Below are positions 11,292 to 22,151 of a DNA stretch of 64,000 nucleotides, one piece after another (within the stretch, counting starts at the first letter, position 1; each line of letters opens with the position of its first letter). This stretch comes from Hericium rajendrae (lineage: Eukaryota > Basidiomycota > Agaricomycetes > Russulales > Hericiaceae). The stretch is from the NCBI GenBank assembly GCA_033439255.1, contig CM065880.1, positions 372,001 through 436,000 of the forward strand, in the 5' to 3' direction. Under the pieces are notes generated by a model. It searched no databases. It had not been told where the DNA came from and saw only the letters and a list, made by a program, of their open reading frames with translations. The position numbers and the translations under genes are program-made.

Positions 11292-14200
11292 GTGCTCTCG
11301 ATGCCGGGGTGGGTGCTCAATCGTCGGGGTTCACCCCTTGACCTTCGACTCGACTCTGGTGCTGACATCACCCTGCTGTCAGAGACCTACTACAAGGAAC
11401 TGCGGGACCCTCTGCCTCTCAAACGAGGTCTCAAGCTCCAGCTCCTACAGCTCACAGCAAAAGATGCGCGCCTGCTTGGCTACGTGAATTTACCTGTCTT
11501 TGTGGAAGCTGTCAACGGCGAGATCCTGCGCCTCGAGGCCGAGGCCTATGTGGTCTCCGGCATGACGGTCCCCATCCTTCTCGGTGAAGACTTCCATCAG
11601 ACTTACGAGCTGGCGGTCGCACGTCTGAGCGCGGGCACTACAGTCACCTTCGGCGATACGGGCTACAGCGTGCTCGCCCAGCCGTGCCAACGCACGAAGG
11701 ATCGCCGACTTGTCTCCCGTGCTAAGGGCTATCCCCTTGCCTGCTTCGTTAAAGCGAAGTCGCACCGGCGCGCCAAGGCACGTCGCCGCACAGAAAAGCT
11801 CAAGTTCGGTGGTGAACTGCGCCTAGTCCGTGTTAAAAAGGATGTCCGTGTTCCCGCCGGCACCGTCAGCAAAGTCGAAGTCGAAGCGCCTTTCCTAGAC
11901 AATCGGACTTGGCTGGTGGAGAAAACCATTGTCGCTAATTCCGAGGACCCGATCTTCGCGACGCCCAATACGCTTGTTACGGGCTCCTTTCCCTACGTCC
12001 CTATCGCCAATACCTCATCGCGCCCTAAGTATCTTCGCAAGGGCGATATTGTTGGGCAACTCGTCGATCCTGCCGAGTTCCTCGACACCCGGAAGGACCG
12101 CGCTCATCTCTCCTCGTTGCTTGATCACGCGAAGAAAATGGCAGTTCTAGTCGAGGCGTGCATGGCTGCTAGCGATTCGCGCGCCACGCCCTCTGATGAA
12201 CCAGCCTCCGAGGAGCAGTGGGGACCTAAGACGGCAGAAGTTCCCGACACTACTGTCTACCCTTCCTCCGAGATGGAAGACTTGTTGGATGTTGGGGAAC
12301 TCCCAGCCCATTTACATGCCAAAGCCTGGGACATGCTGCAACGCCGCGCCGGTGCCTTCGGCTTCGATGGCCGTTTGGGTCAACACCCGTCCCGAGTCCA
12401 CATTCGCACCCAGGATGGTCAGGTGCCTATCGCGGTTCCTATGTACGGGACTTCCCCCGCCAAGCGCGAGGTCATCGACGACCAGCTCGACAAGTGGTTC
12501 GAACAAGGCGTCATCGAGCCCTCTCGTAGTCCGTGGAGCACGCCCGTCGTCATCGTCTACCGCAATAATAAGCCGCGTTTCTGCGTCGATTACCAACGCC
12601 TTAACGCGGTCACAATGCCGGACGAATTTCCTATTCCGAGGCAAACTGAGATCTTGTCCTCCTTATCCGGCGCCCAAGTCCTCTCCTCTTTGGATGCCCT
12701 CTCTGGCTTTACCCAGCTTGAGATGGCGCCCGAGGACGTAGAGAAGACGGCCTTCCGCACGCACCGCGGTCTTTTCCAGTTTCTCCGGATGCCGTTCGGC
12801 CTGCGCAACGGGCCTTCCATCTTCCAGCGTGTCATGCAGGGCATCCTTGCACCCTATCTGTGGCTCTTCTGCTTGGTGTACATCGACGATATCGTCGTTT
12901 ATTCCAAATCGCATGAGGAACACCTTGACCATTTGGACAAGGTCCTCGAAGCTATCGAGAAAGCCGGGCTCACCCTTAGCCCCTCGAAGTGTCACATGTT
13001 CTACAGTTCTATCATCCTTTTGGGTCACAAGGTGTCCCGGTTGGGCCTCTCCACTCACCGCGCCAAAGTCGAAAAGATCCTGACTATGCCGCGCCCCACT
13101 AAAGTCAGCGATTTGCGGACTTTCTTGGGTTTGGCTGTTTACTTTTCCACTTTTCTGCCCCATTACGCCAGCATCGCCACGCCTTTGTTTCAGCTTACAC
13201 GCAAAGGTGTTCGTTGGTCGTGGGGCTCCGCCGAGGAACATGCCTTTCAAAGCATTAAGGCGTCCCTTGCTGCTGCGCCCGTCTTGGGACACCCTGAACA
13301 GGGCACTCCGTACCGCCTGTACACCGACGCATCTGCCGACGGCCTAGGTTGCACGCTCCAACAGGTCCAACGCATTCAGGTCAAGGACCTCCGAGGCACC
13401 AAGGCGTACGATCGCTTGCAGCGAGCATATGATAACGGCCTCGCAGTGCCGCGATTCGTGACCTGCGTTTCGTCTTCCAATACTCCGGATGCTTTCGCCT
13501 CCGAATGGGCAGCCTCCCTCGACGCCACATTCGTTTTCGTCGAACGCGTCATTGCTTATTGGAGCCGTACTTTCAAGCCCGCGGAGCGCAATTACTCGGC
13601 GACTGAGCGCGAGGCCCTCGCTGCCAAGGAAGCCCTAGTTAAATTTCAGCCCTTCATTGAGGGGGAACGTATCGTGCTGGTAACCGACCACGCTGCGCTG
13701 CAGTGGGCTCGGACCTACGAGAACAGCAATCGCCGTCTGGCCGCGTGGGGTACCGTTTTCTCTGCCTACCAACCTTACCTCGAGATCGTCCATCGACCGG
13801 GGCGTGTCCATTCCAACATCGATCCCCTGTCCCGCCTTCTTCAGCATGTTCCGCCGCACGTCTCCCCTCCGCCCGACGATGCTCCGGCTATCGTGACCAA
13901 TGGTACCATCGCTGCTGAGGCTGAAGACTTTGCTCAGCGGGGGCCCGCTCTCAAGGTCGCTCAAGTTGTCATTACTGATATCCGGGATGCTCTCGCCGGC
14001 GGCGCTGCCTGCGCCCACGCCGTTCAAACGCGGCGTCGGTATCGCGAAGCCGCCGCTCGCTCTCCTGCCCCTCGCGTCCCAGACGTTGGGGGGGGCACCG
14101 TCACAGACCCCTCTGCAGCAGGTCCTACGAGTTCTTCCCATCCAGATACTCTATCTGCCCTTCACCAGCCGGCGAGTCCGCCAGTGGTGGAGGGCCCTCG

Positions 14201-15791
14201 TCACCCCTCCGATTCTCTAGACTTGTACGAGAAACATCTTCGGTGGGAAGCCGATAACCCTCCTCCGACGATTCTCGTCCACCTCAGTGACACTTATCTT
14301 CAACGGTTTATCGAGGGGTATAAGGCGGACCGTTCCTTCCAAGCCAAGTGGACCACGCTGGACGTGAGCTCCGGATCCTGGCAAGCGGGAGAGCGTTTCT
14401 TCAAGGACGCAAAAGGATTGCTCTTCTTTCGCAACGCCGATTTCCAACCACGACTCTGCGTACCCGCTTCCGAAAGGGCCGCGCTCATGGTTCAATGCCA
14501 TGAATCTCCCTTCGAATCCGCTCATGCGGGGCCCGAGAAATTGTGGCAACTCATGAGCGGCAAGTTCTACTGGCCTAGCATGCGTAAGGACGTCGTGGAA
14601 TTCTGCGCGACTTGCGATGTCTGCCAGAAAGTCAAGTCGACGAACTTCTCGAAGTACGGGAAGCTATTGCCTAACCCTATCCCGCGTCGGCCGTATGACT
14701 CCGTATCCATGGATCTCATCACGGGCCTACCATGGTCGGAGGATTCCAACTCTATTTTAGTATTTGTCGATCGCCTCACTAAACATGCGCAATTTGTCCC
14801 CACGACAACTGGACTCACCACGGAAGGGTTCGCACGTCTGTTCGTGAAGCACGTCATTTGCCGATTTGGCATTCCACGATCCATCATATCCGACCGCGAC
14901 CCCCGCTGGACGTCCCTCTTCTGGAAGCATGTTGCGAAGTACTTGAAAACACGCATGGCTCTGTCATCTTCGCACCACCCGCAGCATGATGGTCAGACGG
15001 AGATCGTGAATCGCAAGCTCGAAGTGATGCTTCGTGCATACGTCGCCACTGATAAAAGTTCGTGGGCTTCTTGGCTCCACCTGCTCGAACACGCCTACAA
15101 TTCTACCCCGCACGCGTCAACGGGAGCTTCGCCTCATTTCGTGCTTTATGGGTTTGTCCCGACCAGCACCTTAGACTTCTTCTCCCCCATATCCCCCTCG
15201 ACATCGCCGCAAAGTGATTTGCTGAACGGTGATGCGAAGGCGTTTGTGGACAAACTGCACTTTTATCGGGACGGCGCCCGCACGGCCATTGCTCGTGCGC
15301 AGGTCAAGCAAGCTGACGGCTTTAATCGTACTCGCCGGCAGCTCGAATTGTCCGTAGGCGACCTCGTCCTCGTTAACCCTCATTCTTTGGAATGGTTAGA
15401 ATCGAAAGGCGAATTCGCGAAGCTCACGCAGCGCGCAATCGGGCCCTTCGCCGTTCAGGAGCGCCTGAACCCCAATGTCTATCGTCTGGATATGCCTGAC
15501 AAGTACCCTGGATCGACTGTCTTCAACATCCAGCATTTACGGTGCTATCGCAGTGCGGAGGATGAAGTCGCTCGCACGATTCTCCCCGAAACGCGACCCG
15601 ACGTCGTAGCATCGGAAGAATACCAAGTCGAAAAGATCGTCGGGCACCGCTATGACAAGCGGCGCCGGCAAATGCTCTACTTGGTCTGCTGGGAGGGCTA
15701 CTCCCCTCAGTTTGATCTTTGGCTCACGGCTCGTGATCTGCGTAACGCTCCTCGCCGCCTTTTTGCTTACAAGCAATTCCATAAACTTTGA
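11292..15791 (+). CDS. pol: Pol polyprotein of outer chromovirus
   Basis: Open frame of 1499 aa in Ty3/Gypsy order. An aspartic protease with LRLDSGAD lies near the N-terminus. Reverse transcriptase shows FCVDYQRLNAVT and VYIDDIVVYS around residue 528. RNase H (YTDASADGLG) follows, then the H-H-C-C zinc finger of integrase (FCATCDVCQ) and the integrase core (VSMDLITGLPW, IISDRDPRWTS). A C-terminal chromodomain (YQVEKIVGHR, LVCWEGYSPQFDLW) defines it as a chromovirus; such domains are known to steer integration to marked chromatin. It looks whole. Confidence 0.95.
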   Translation: MLSMPGWVLNRRGSPLDLRLDSGADITLLSETYYKELRDPLPLKRGLKLQLLQLTAKDARLLGYVNLPVFVEAVNGEILRLEAEAYVVSGMTVPILLGEDFHQTYELAVARLSAGTTVTFGDTGYSVLAQPCQRTKDRRLVSRAKGYPLACFVKAKSHRRAKARRRTEKLKFGGELRLVRVKKDVRVPAGTVSKVEVEAPFLDNRTWLVEKTIVANSEDPIFATPNTLVTGSFPYVPIANTSSRPKYLRKGDIVGQLVDPAEFLDTRKDRAHLSSLLDHAKKMAVLVEACMAASDSRATPSDEPASEEQWGPKTAEVPDTTVYPSSEMEDLLDVGELPAHLHAKAWDMLQRRAGAFGFDGRLGQHPSRVHIRTQDGQVPIAVPMYGTSPAKREVIDDQLDKWFEQGVIEPSRSPWSTPVVIVYRNNKPRFCVDYQRLNAVTMPDEFPIPRQTEILSSLSGAQVLSSLDALSGFTQLEMAPEDVEKTAFRTHRGLFQFLRMPFGLRNGPSIFQRVMQGILAPYLWLFCLVYIDDIVVYSKSHEEHLDHLDKVLEAIEKAGLTLSPSKCHMFYSSIILLGHKVSRLGLSTHRAKVEKILTMPRPTKVSDLRTFLGLAVYFSTFLPHYASIATPLFQLTRKGVRWSWGSAEEHAFQSIKASLAAAPVLGHPEQGTPYRLYTDASADGLGCTLQQVQRIQVKDLRGTKAYDRLQRAYDNGLAVPRFVTCVSSSNTPDAFASEWAASLDATFVFVERVIAYWSRTFKPAERNYSATEREALAAKEALVKFQPFIEGERIVLVTDHAALQWARTYENSNRRLAAWGTVFSAYQPYLEIVHRPGRVHSNIDPLSRLLQHVPPHVSPPPDDAPAIVTNGTIAAEAEDFAQRGPALKVAQVVITDIRDALAGGAACAHAVQTRRRYREAAARSPAPRVPDVGGGTVTDPSAAGPTSSSHPDTLSALHQPASPPVVEGPRHPSDSLDLYEKHLRWEADNPPPTILVHLSDTYLQRFIEGYKADRSFQAKWTTLDVSSGSWQAGERFFKDAKGLLFFRNADFQPRLCVPASERAALMVQCHESPFESAHAGPEKLWQLMSGKFYWPSMRKDVVEFCATCDVCQKVKSTNFSKYGKLLPNPIPRRPYDSVSMDLITGLPWSEDSNSILVFVDRLTKHAQFVPTTTGLTTEGFARLFVKHVICRFGIPRSIISDRDPRWTSLFWKHVAKYLKTRMALSSSHHPQHDGQTEIVNRKLEVMLRAYVATDKSSWASWLHLLEHAYNSTPHASTGASPHFVLYGFVPTSTLDFFSPISPSTSPQSDLLNGDAKAFVDKLHFYRDGARTAIARAQVKQADGFNRTRRQLELSVGDLVLVNPHSLEWLESKGEFAKLTQRAIGPFAVQERLNPNVYRLDMPDKYPGSTVFNIQHLRCYRSAEDEVARTILPETRPDVVASEEYQVEKIVGHRYDKRRRQMLYLVCWEGYSPQFDLWLTARDLRNAPRRLFAYKQFHKL

Positions 15792-16135
15792 TCTCAGCCA
15801 GCTGCTCTCCCGCCCTGCCTGTCGTCTTTGCCTCCCTGTTTATTCTATTCTATTTTAATTTAATTTAATTTTTCTTCTTCGTTCCTCTTCCGTCCCGGCA
15901 CGCCGGCCCGCGCCGCCCGCTCAGTCGCGACTTCACACTGACCCGGCAATTCCCGGCGGCGCTTCAATCTGCGCTAGCTACGCCCACACGCGTCTAAAAC
16001 TCTCTTTCTCATTTCTTATCTCTACTCCCATCTTCTTCTTCGGCGGCTTCTTCGCATCCCTGTTCCTTCTCTCTCTCTCTCTCTCCTTCTCTTCTTCTCT
16101 TCTTCTCTTCCTCTCCCTCTCTGCTCCACTCCCCT
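15792..16135 (+). promoter_or_regulatory. Spacer between pol and accessory region, with AT-rich and CT-rich tracts
   Basis: It contains an A/T-rich run (about 15844-15870) and then a long pyrimidine tract (16063-16123) ending just before the ATG at 16136. CT-rich tracts just ahead of start codons are common in fungal promoters, so a separate internal transcript for the accessory frame is possible. This is inference. Confidence 0.3.
16063..16123 (+). repeat. Pyrimidine (CT/CTT) low-complexity tract
   Basis: A run of CT dinucleotides followed by CTT-type repeats, directly upstream of the accessory open frame of the outer element. Confidence 0.8.
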
Positions 16136-17720
16136 ATGCCTGCTCTGACAACCGTGGCCCTGCGATTTCACGACGCCATGGTTTCGAGTACCCATCGTAG
16201 CCCCTCTGCCGACGGCGACGACCCGGCGCTTGCCGCGGCCTTGTCCTTCGCCCTTCAAGATTCTTTGCATACCCTCTCCATCCGCGTCTTGGAGCGCACC
16301 ACGGGCAGTAGTTATCGGGACGGCGCCTCCTTCCTTCCGCGCAACAGCGCAGGCGAGACTCTCCCCGCCTTCACCGCTCCGCGATTTATGGGGCTTTGGG
16401 TGACCTTCGGCGACCGCTTCCCCGATCCTGCCTGCGACCTCGGGCCTCCTCCCTCAGATCCTTCAGATGAACTCGGCCTCGCCTCGCCCGCGCCTGTCAA
16501 CTGGGTCGACGCCCATGGCGTTTACCCATGCTGGCATGACCCGCTGCGGCCTTGGCTGGCCTACCGCCCTCTCCCATCCGACCCCACGCGTCTCTCCTGG
16601 CTCTACGACCCCAGGGCCGCCACCCGCTGGCCGGTGATTTTCCGGGTAGGGGTTGCGCGGATCGACGCCGCCGGCACGCAGGCCATGGACCGCGACCGCG
16701 CGGAGGCCCTCACCATCGCCACCCAACTCTCGGACTTCTTGGGTGTCGTCCCCTTGCCCCCCAGCCCTGCTGATTGGCGTACCTACCCCGCCCTCCGCGA
16801 GCCTGAGGACCACACCGCCGTCATCCGGCGCGTGCAGGCTGACGTCCTCGAATGGCGCGGCTACGTCTTTTGGCTGTTGTCCCACGTCGGCGACGACTGG
16901 CGGCGCATTATCCTGCCCGATCCTGCCTGGCGCACTGCAGTTGAAAGCTGGGGCTTTCCCTTCGCGGACACCGTCGGCACACTGCTCGATCTTGGCGTCC
17001 CCGCGCGCGACCTCCCGTCCGTGGAAGTCCTGCTCAGCCACGACGTCCCGGTCCGCTACTTTTGGGCGCACCGCTTCAACAACGGGGGTTTCGACCACGT
17101 CGCCCTCCTTCACCCTACTCGGCATGCCGCTCGGGATTGGCACGACAACCTCGTGGCTCAGATGGCCCGCAACCGTGCCCAGCGGCGGCACGACAAATCG
17201 GTTCACCGCCGTGAGATGCGTGCGCCCGACGCTCGTCCTGCTCCTGGCCCTTCGAGTCCCGGGCCGTACGTGTACCAGTATCGCGCGCGAGCCAATGAGG
17301 ATGACCCTAGCGAGAAGGTAGTCGGCCGCAAGCAGCTGGCCTACTACAAGCGGACGTTCCGCCTTCGGCTCGGCTGGCCCTCGGCCTCTTTCGCCACGTT
17401 CTTCACGGACGACATACTGGACAGCGACGAAGACGACTGGGAGGAGGCGCGCGTGCAGGGCCCTCACGTCAGTAACCTCGTGCGTCCGCCCCGCTCGCCC
17501 GCCGCCTCCCCGTCCGCCCCTATGGACGTCGACCCCGCCAGCCCGTCTTGTCGGGCGCCCACCCCCGTCCCTTCCCCTCCTCTGCCGGCGAAGGGCAAGG
17601 GCAAGGCGCCCGCGCCGCCTCCTCGCGCGGCCTCCCGTGACCGCGACGACGAGGTGAGCCTGGGCAGTGACTTGTCCGACGACTGGAGCCCGGCCCTCGC
17701 TCAGGCCGTCACTGCCTCCC
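16136..17720 (+). CDS. Accessory region of outer element, left part (product unknown)
   Basis: A long open frame between pol and the 3' LTR, on the pol strand, cut at 17720 by the nested element. Its translation has a well-mixed, Trp- and Asp-rich globular first part of about 380 residues (for example DWRTYPALREPEDHTAVIRR), then a Pro/Ser-rich, acidic tail. I see no signal peptide, membrane segment, zinc finger or nuclease motif, so it is not an obvious envelope. No known family was recognised. Treated as a fossil part of the interrupted element. Confidence 0.6.
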
Positions 17721-17988
17721 TGTAAGGCAGCGCCTTACGGCCATTCAATAACATCGCACGCACGCGATCGTCGACGCGACTCGGGCCGGATAGGACCGGA
17801 CCCCGCGCCTACGGGCGCATTTGTACATGTTTATATACGGACTTATGGGCGCCGATCGTGGCGCCTGTCACTTGACCTTTGTAACTACATCCACACTACG
17901 CCTGTGCAATCCATCCCACACCCATCGGGTACAGTGGAATCTGCTCAGCTTGTGTGACTGTAGATACTACAAAGTGTGATTCCTTACA
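17721..17988 (+). repeat. 5' LTR of nested element
   Basis: A 268-bp repeat matching 28451-28718 with one difference noticed. The first 18 bases contain a perfect inverted repeat (GTAAGGC, AGC loop, GCCTTAC). The LTR ends in CCTTACA, the complement of its first seven bases. Confidence 0.95.
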
Positions 17989-18026
17989 CTTTTTTGAGCA
18001 CCACACTCAAAAGTACCCACTGAAAA

Positions 18027-21000
18027 GTGAGAACTTCCGCAATGGCCCCCAAAACACAACCACAAGTTGTGACGAGACCGACCACACGGTCGCAGTCTCG
18101 CGCGACGGAGCAATCCGCCGCGGATGATGAGCGAGTGCCATCAACTGAGATCTATGAGATGCCTGGCCACCTCAACCCTACCCCAGGTGGACAGAGTGAA
18201 AACCTTACTCAGGCATCATCAGAAGATGCACCGGGTGGACAGGAAACCTTGTATGGTGGAGTGGCTCTCAACATAGCCCACTCCACACCTGCCCTGATAC
18301 GCGACGCACGGAGTGAATCAATTGATGAACACGCGTACGCCGAATGGCCGGACATACGAGACGAACGTCCACTAAGTACGTCGCCCGACAGAGGGCGTCG
18401 CCGAGAGCGTAAGAATTCCATCACGGATGAGATTCTTGCCCGCTTGAACGACATGACAAAATACAGAGATGCTGTAAAAACATCCCTAAACGTTCTCGAC
18501 GAACAGAGCGACATAATAAATTCGCTTATGAAAACCCGTCTCGCTGAACGCGAACGTACTCGTAGCGAGAACGCGCACCACCACATCAATGCGGAAAATG
18601 CGCGCGGTCGCCGAGAGACGACCGAAGGGTCAACCATCCCCACAAAAGTGGAAGACCCCATTGACGTCGCAGTGGCGTACGTCGGACGCCCGCGTGAAGC
18701 AGGGGAGTCCGCGGCACAGTATAACCACCGCATGGCGATGTACCAAGCATCGACCGAGGAAAAGTCAATGCAAGAGCAGTCCATGAGGACTGGACGGGGA
18801 CTCAACCCCCCTGAGGTAGCCACCGGCCGCCTCAACGTCCACCGGTCATCGGTGAACGATGCAATTACCCAGGGGAGAAAACCCCCGAGTTATGGTAGCA
18901 CCACCGAACCGGATCGGAGTGATACCCACGAGTACACCGAGAGCGAAGCCGCTCCGGCCACTCGGATGCCCGCCCCATCAGGGACAGGGCATCAACAACA
19001 GACACCAGCCTATGATGCTGTCGACCCGTATACCACGCGTCGTGGTAGCACTGTACCACCCACGGTACCGCGCGGGACTACAGCTCCCACTAGCCAACCG
19101 ATGGTTAGCTCCGCTATGGCCGGACTAAACCGTGTCAGAGCTGGAACGGCTGTACCGCAAGTACAGCCGGCCCGTATGCTACCAGCCCAGGCTACAACAC
19201 CATCACTACCGGCCCCACGAGGGCGTAGTGTCACACTTGCGCCTGGTGTACCACCGGGCGCTGGAAATATCATCCAGGGGATCCCGCCCTCATTGTCGGG
19301 ACTCCAACAGGATGTCCTGTTCCGGATCATATCGAAGATCCGGGATAAGGTAGGAGCCCCGCCACCGGCCGTGCTCCCTAATTACACCAAGAGTGTCAAG
19401 TTACCGGTCCCCGAGAAATACGGTGGCCAGGATGAGGACGAGGAGTTCGACCGCTGGCTCACCAGCATCCTTCGCTGGATGAAATGGCACCACATCACGG
19501 GTGACGTCAATGACGAACACCGAGTGGATGCCATCGGCCACTACCTGAGTGGTGACGCCGCCGAATGGTTCGCCGCCGAGGTCGAAGACCCACAGCGGTC
19601 GAAAGTTGACTGGACCTTCGAGGAAACCATAATCGCGTTATACACGCGATTCATCCACAAAGCGACAGCGGTGCATGCGTACGAAAAGTACTCACAGTGT
19701 CACTACTCGCGCAAGGATGGAGTAGCCCACTTTTTCAATGACCTGAAGAAGCGAGCTTCGCGTCTGATCGAAGCACCCAGCGACTACTCGTTCCGCAAGC
19801 ATTTTCTCGATGAAATGCCGGACGATATCGCTGTAGCGCTGATCAAGGTCTGGGACGTGAATGCTGAGCATAACACGACCCAAGAGATCCTCGACGCCGC
19901 GCTGAAAGTAGAGGACTCGCAAGCCCTCATACAAGCGCATCGCGACCGCTCCAAACGCACGGCTCATACGTCAAGTACCGCCACATCGTTGCCAGTACCC
20001 CGACGACTACCTGACAACGCACCCCACGACAGAACGAGGGTGCGATTCACCCCTGGTGAATCCCGCAGTGCGTCAAATACCATTATTCGACCCACTACGT
20101 CGGGCAGCGGGCAGCGTCTGACAATGCGGACCGACACCACGCACCGCCGCCCGGCAGACGGTCAGCAGCGCCCCACATTGAATGGTGACGGCCGCCCACA
20201 GACCGCGAGCCAACGGCCGCCGCCCGGCAGCAAAGAACCGCCTCGCTGTTTCAGCTGCGGGTCTACTGGCCACTTCGCTAATGACCCATCCTGCCCCAAG
20301 TTCGGGCAACACCGCACCGCAAACGCTGGTGGCAAACCTCGCGTATTCGCCGCGCGCGTCGTCAATGACAGCGCTGACGAACACGAGCCCGTATACAACG
20401 CGGACGACGGGCCCCATTGGGCGCCCGAGGGTGACGACTCTTCAGAGTCATCGATCCCACTGGATCACGCATCCGAGTCCGCCGATGAATACGTGGACAA
20501 TTATGAAACGGACCACTCGTCAGGCGAGGAGAGTGACCAGTATCCGCAGCTCGCCAGCATGCGAGTCGCTGCGATGCGCGCCATGGATGACCATGACGAT
20601 CTGATGGACATCGATGATATGCCGGGCCTCCTCGACATACATGATGACTCCTCTTCTGACGAAGAGGACGCTGAGGATGCCAACACGTCCCGCATTGGAC
20701 GTACGGGTGTCTTCACGAACCCATATGAGGGAACTGGAGGGACGACGTATGCCTCGACCCGGGCGCACGCCGCCGTCCCCAGTCACCCCCATGGATCATT
20801 ATTACACCACGAGCACGCCCCATACAGTGGGCGTAGCACCCCGTCCACGGACATCAGTCTGCACGACGAGGGCGGCGACGATGGCATGCCTGCTCAATCG
20901 CCCCGTGCCGCGCTGCCGCGCGACTGGCGTGGCCGTCTCATCGACGTACGCCAACAATACATATCCGACCGACACCGGTCGATGCGCACAACCGGGCGCA

Positions 21001-22109
21001 TGCCGGCACATACCAACGACTGGATGTGGGACCCGACATATGGGATCGTCCATGCCCAGGGCTGCGGTGCCTGCCTTCAATACGTCCTGCACTGCGAGAC
21101 CGCCGCGCGCATAGACCACCAGGGCTACGAGCTGGCTGAGTTTCACCGCTCAGACGTCGGGAGACAACAGTACTCCCGCGGGCACAATGACGCACTGGCA
21201 ACAGCCAGCGCCATTGTGGCCCGTACCCTGAAGGTACACCCGTCGTCTCGACGTGAGGCCTGTTTAAATGAAGGCCTAACGGAAGCCATCGAAGCCATCG
21301 ATAGCATTCCACGACGCGTGCTGCGCCGCGAAGGTTCCATCAACCCTGCGGAACCCTCCCAGTCAGTCACCATACAGGCCACCGAGAGTGATCCGATAGG
21401 ACCACCATTGCTCCCCACCCGGCCTCCTTCTCCATTTGTGGAAGAAGTCGAGGATGCAGAGATCGATATTGATCGGCTGCGCCGAGCCTATGGCCTCGTT
21501 CTCCCACCGGACGACCTAGCCATCATTCGCTGCCACGCGATGACTCCGGCCAAAAAGGGGGAGGAACCCCGGCCGCAATGGCTATATGATGCGAACATAC
21601 GGCACGCATCGGCATCGGAACAACCCAAGAGGGACCGGCGTAAAAACCAGACTCTTGCGGCCGAGGTTGTCATTAACAACTCCCGACTGTTCACGTTGTT
21701 CGACTCTGGTAGTACCACGAATGGTATAAGCCCAGAAAGCGCACACCTCGCTAAAGCAGATGTGTTTGAATTGCACGAACCAATGACGTTGCAACTCGGA
21801 TGTGTAGGGAGTAAATCCCGCATATCCTACGGGACTAATACCCGGATCAGCATCGCTGATCAGACAATGGAATGCTACCTAGACGTAGCAAACATTGACC
21901 ACTATGATCTGATCCTAGGAACACCGTTCCTAATGGCTCACAAAGTCATACTCGACTTCGCACATCGCACAATAAAAATAGGCGATAAAGTCATAGAAGC
22001 GATGACCATCGAAGAAGAAAAGGAGATCCGACAGCGCGCAAGGCAAAGGCGTACCTCCTACCCAGCTGTGCACGCTGCACAACTGGAGAACATGCACGAA
22101 GACGCATGA
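18027..22109 (+). CDS. gag: Gag and aspartic protease of nested chromovirus
   Basis: Open frame of 1360 aa beginning 38 bp after the LTR. The N-terminal 430 residues are polar and low in complexity. A retrotransposon gag domain follows (about 455-640, FDRWLTSILRWMKWH), then a zinc knuckle CFSCGSTGHFANDPSC with six residues between His and the last Cys, where four is usual. An acidic linker leads to a C-terminal aspartic protease with FTLFDSGSTTNG near residue 1225. The protease thus sits in the gag frame, unlike in the outer element. Confidence 0.9.
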   Translation: MRTSAMAPKTQPQVVTRPTTRSQSRATEQSAADDERVPSTEIYEMPGHLNPTPGGQSENLTQASSEDAPGGQETLYGGVALNIAHSTPALIRDARSESIDEHAYAEWPDIRDERPLSTSPDRGRRRERKNSITDEILARLNDMTKYRDAVKTSLNVLDEQSDIINSLMKTRLAERERTRSENAHHHINAENARGRRETTEGSTIPTKVEDPIDVAVAYVGRPREAGESAAQYNHRMAMYQASTEEKSMQEQSMRTGRGLNPPEVATGRLNVHRSSVNDAITQGRKPPSYGSTTEPDRSDTHEYTESEAAPATRMPAPSGTGHQQQTPAYDAVDPYTTRRGSTVPPTVPRGTTAPTSQPMVSSAMAGLNRVRAGTAVPQVQPARMLPAQATTPSLPAPRGRSVTLAPGVPPGAGNIIQGIPPSLSGLQQDVLFRIISKIRDKVGAPPPAVLPNYTKSVKLPVPEKYGGQDEDEEFDRWLTSILRWMKWHHITGDVNDEHRVDAIGHYLSGDAAEWFAAEVEDPQRSKVDWTFEETIIALYTRFIHKATAVHAYEKYSQCHYSRKDGVAHFFNDLKKRASRLIEAPSDYSFRKHFLDEMPDDIAVALIKVWDVNAEHNTTQEILDAALKVEDSQALIQAHRDRSKRTAHTSSTATSLPVPRRLPDNAPHDRTRVRFTPGESRSASNTIIRPTTSGSGQRLTMRTDTTHRRPADGQQRPTLNGDGRPQTASQRPPPGSKEPPRCFSCGSTGHFANDPSCPKFGQHRTANAGGKPRVFAARVVNDSADEHEPVYNADDGPHWAPEGDDSSESSIPLDHASESADEYVDNYETDHSSGEESDQYPQLASMRVAAMRAMDDHDDLMDIDDMPGLLDIHDDSSSDEEDAEDANTSRIGRTGVFTNPYEGTGGTTYASTRAHAAVPSHPHGSLLHHEHAPYSGRSTPSTDISLHDEGGDDGMPAQSPRAALPRDWRGRLIDVRQQYISDRHRSMRTTGRMPAHTNDWMWDPTYGIVHAQGCGACLQYVLHCETAARIDHQGYELAEFHRSDVGRQQYSRGHNDALATASAIVARTLKVHPSSRREACLNEGLTEAIEAIDSIPRRVLRREGSINPAEPSQSVTIQATESDPIGPPLLPTRPPSPFVEEVEDAEIDIDRLRRAYGLVLPPDDLAIIRCHAMTPAKKGEEPRPQWLYDANIRHASASEQPKRDRRKNQTLAAEVVINNSRLFTLFDSGSTTNGISPESAHLAKADVFELHEPMTLQLGCVGSKSRISYGTNTRISIADQTMECYLDVANIDHYDLILGTPFLMAHKVILDFAHRTIKIGDKVIEAMTIEEEKEIRQRARQRRTSYPAVHAAQLENMHEDA

Positions 22110-22151
22110 AACGAGGCTGCGGGATCTACAAGAGTAGAACCCGCCTCCTCG

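Noticed and set aside
16136-17720. Envelope gene of an endogenous retrovirus
   Set aside because: No signal peptide, fusion peptide or membrane anchor is visible.
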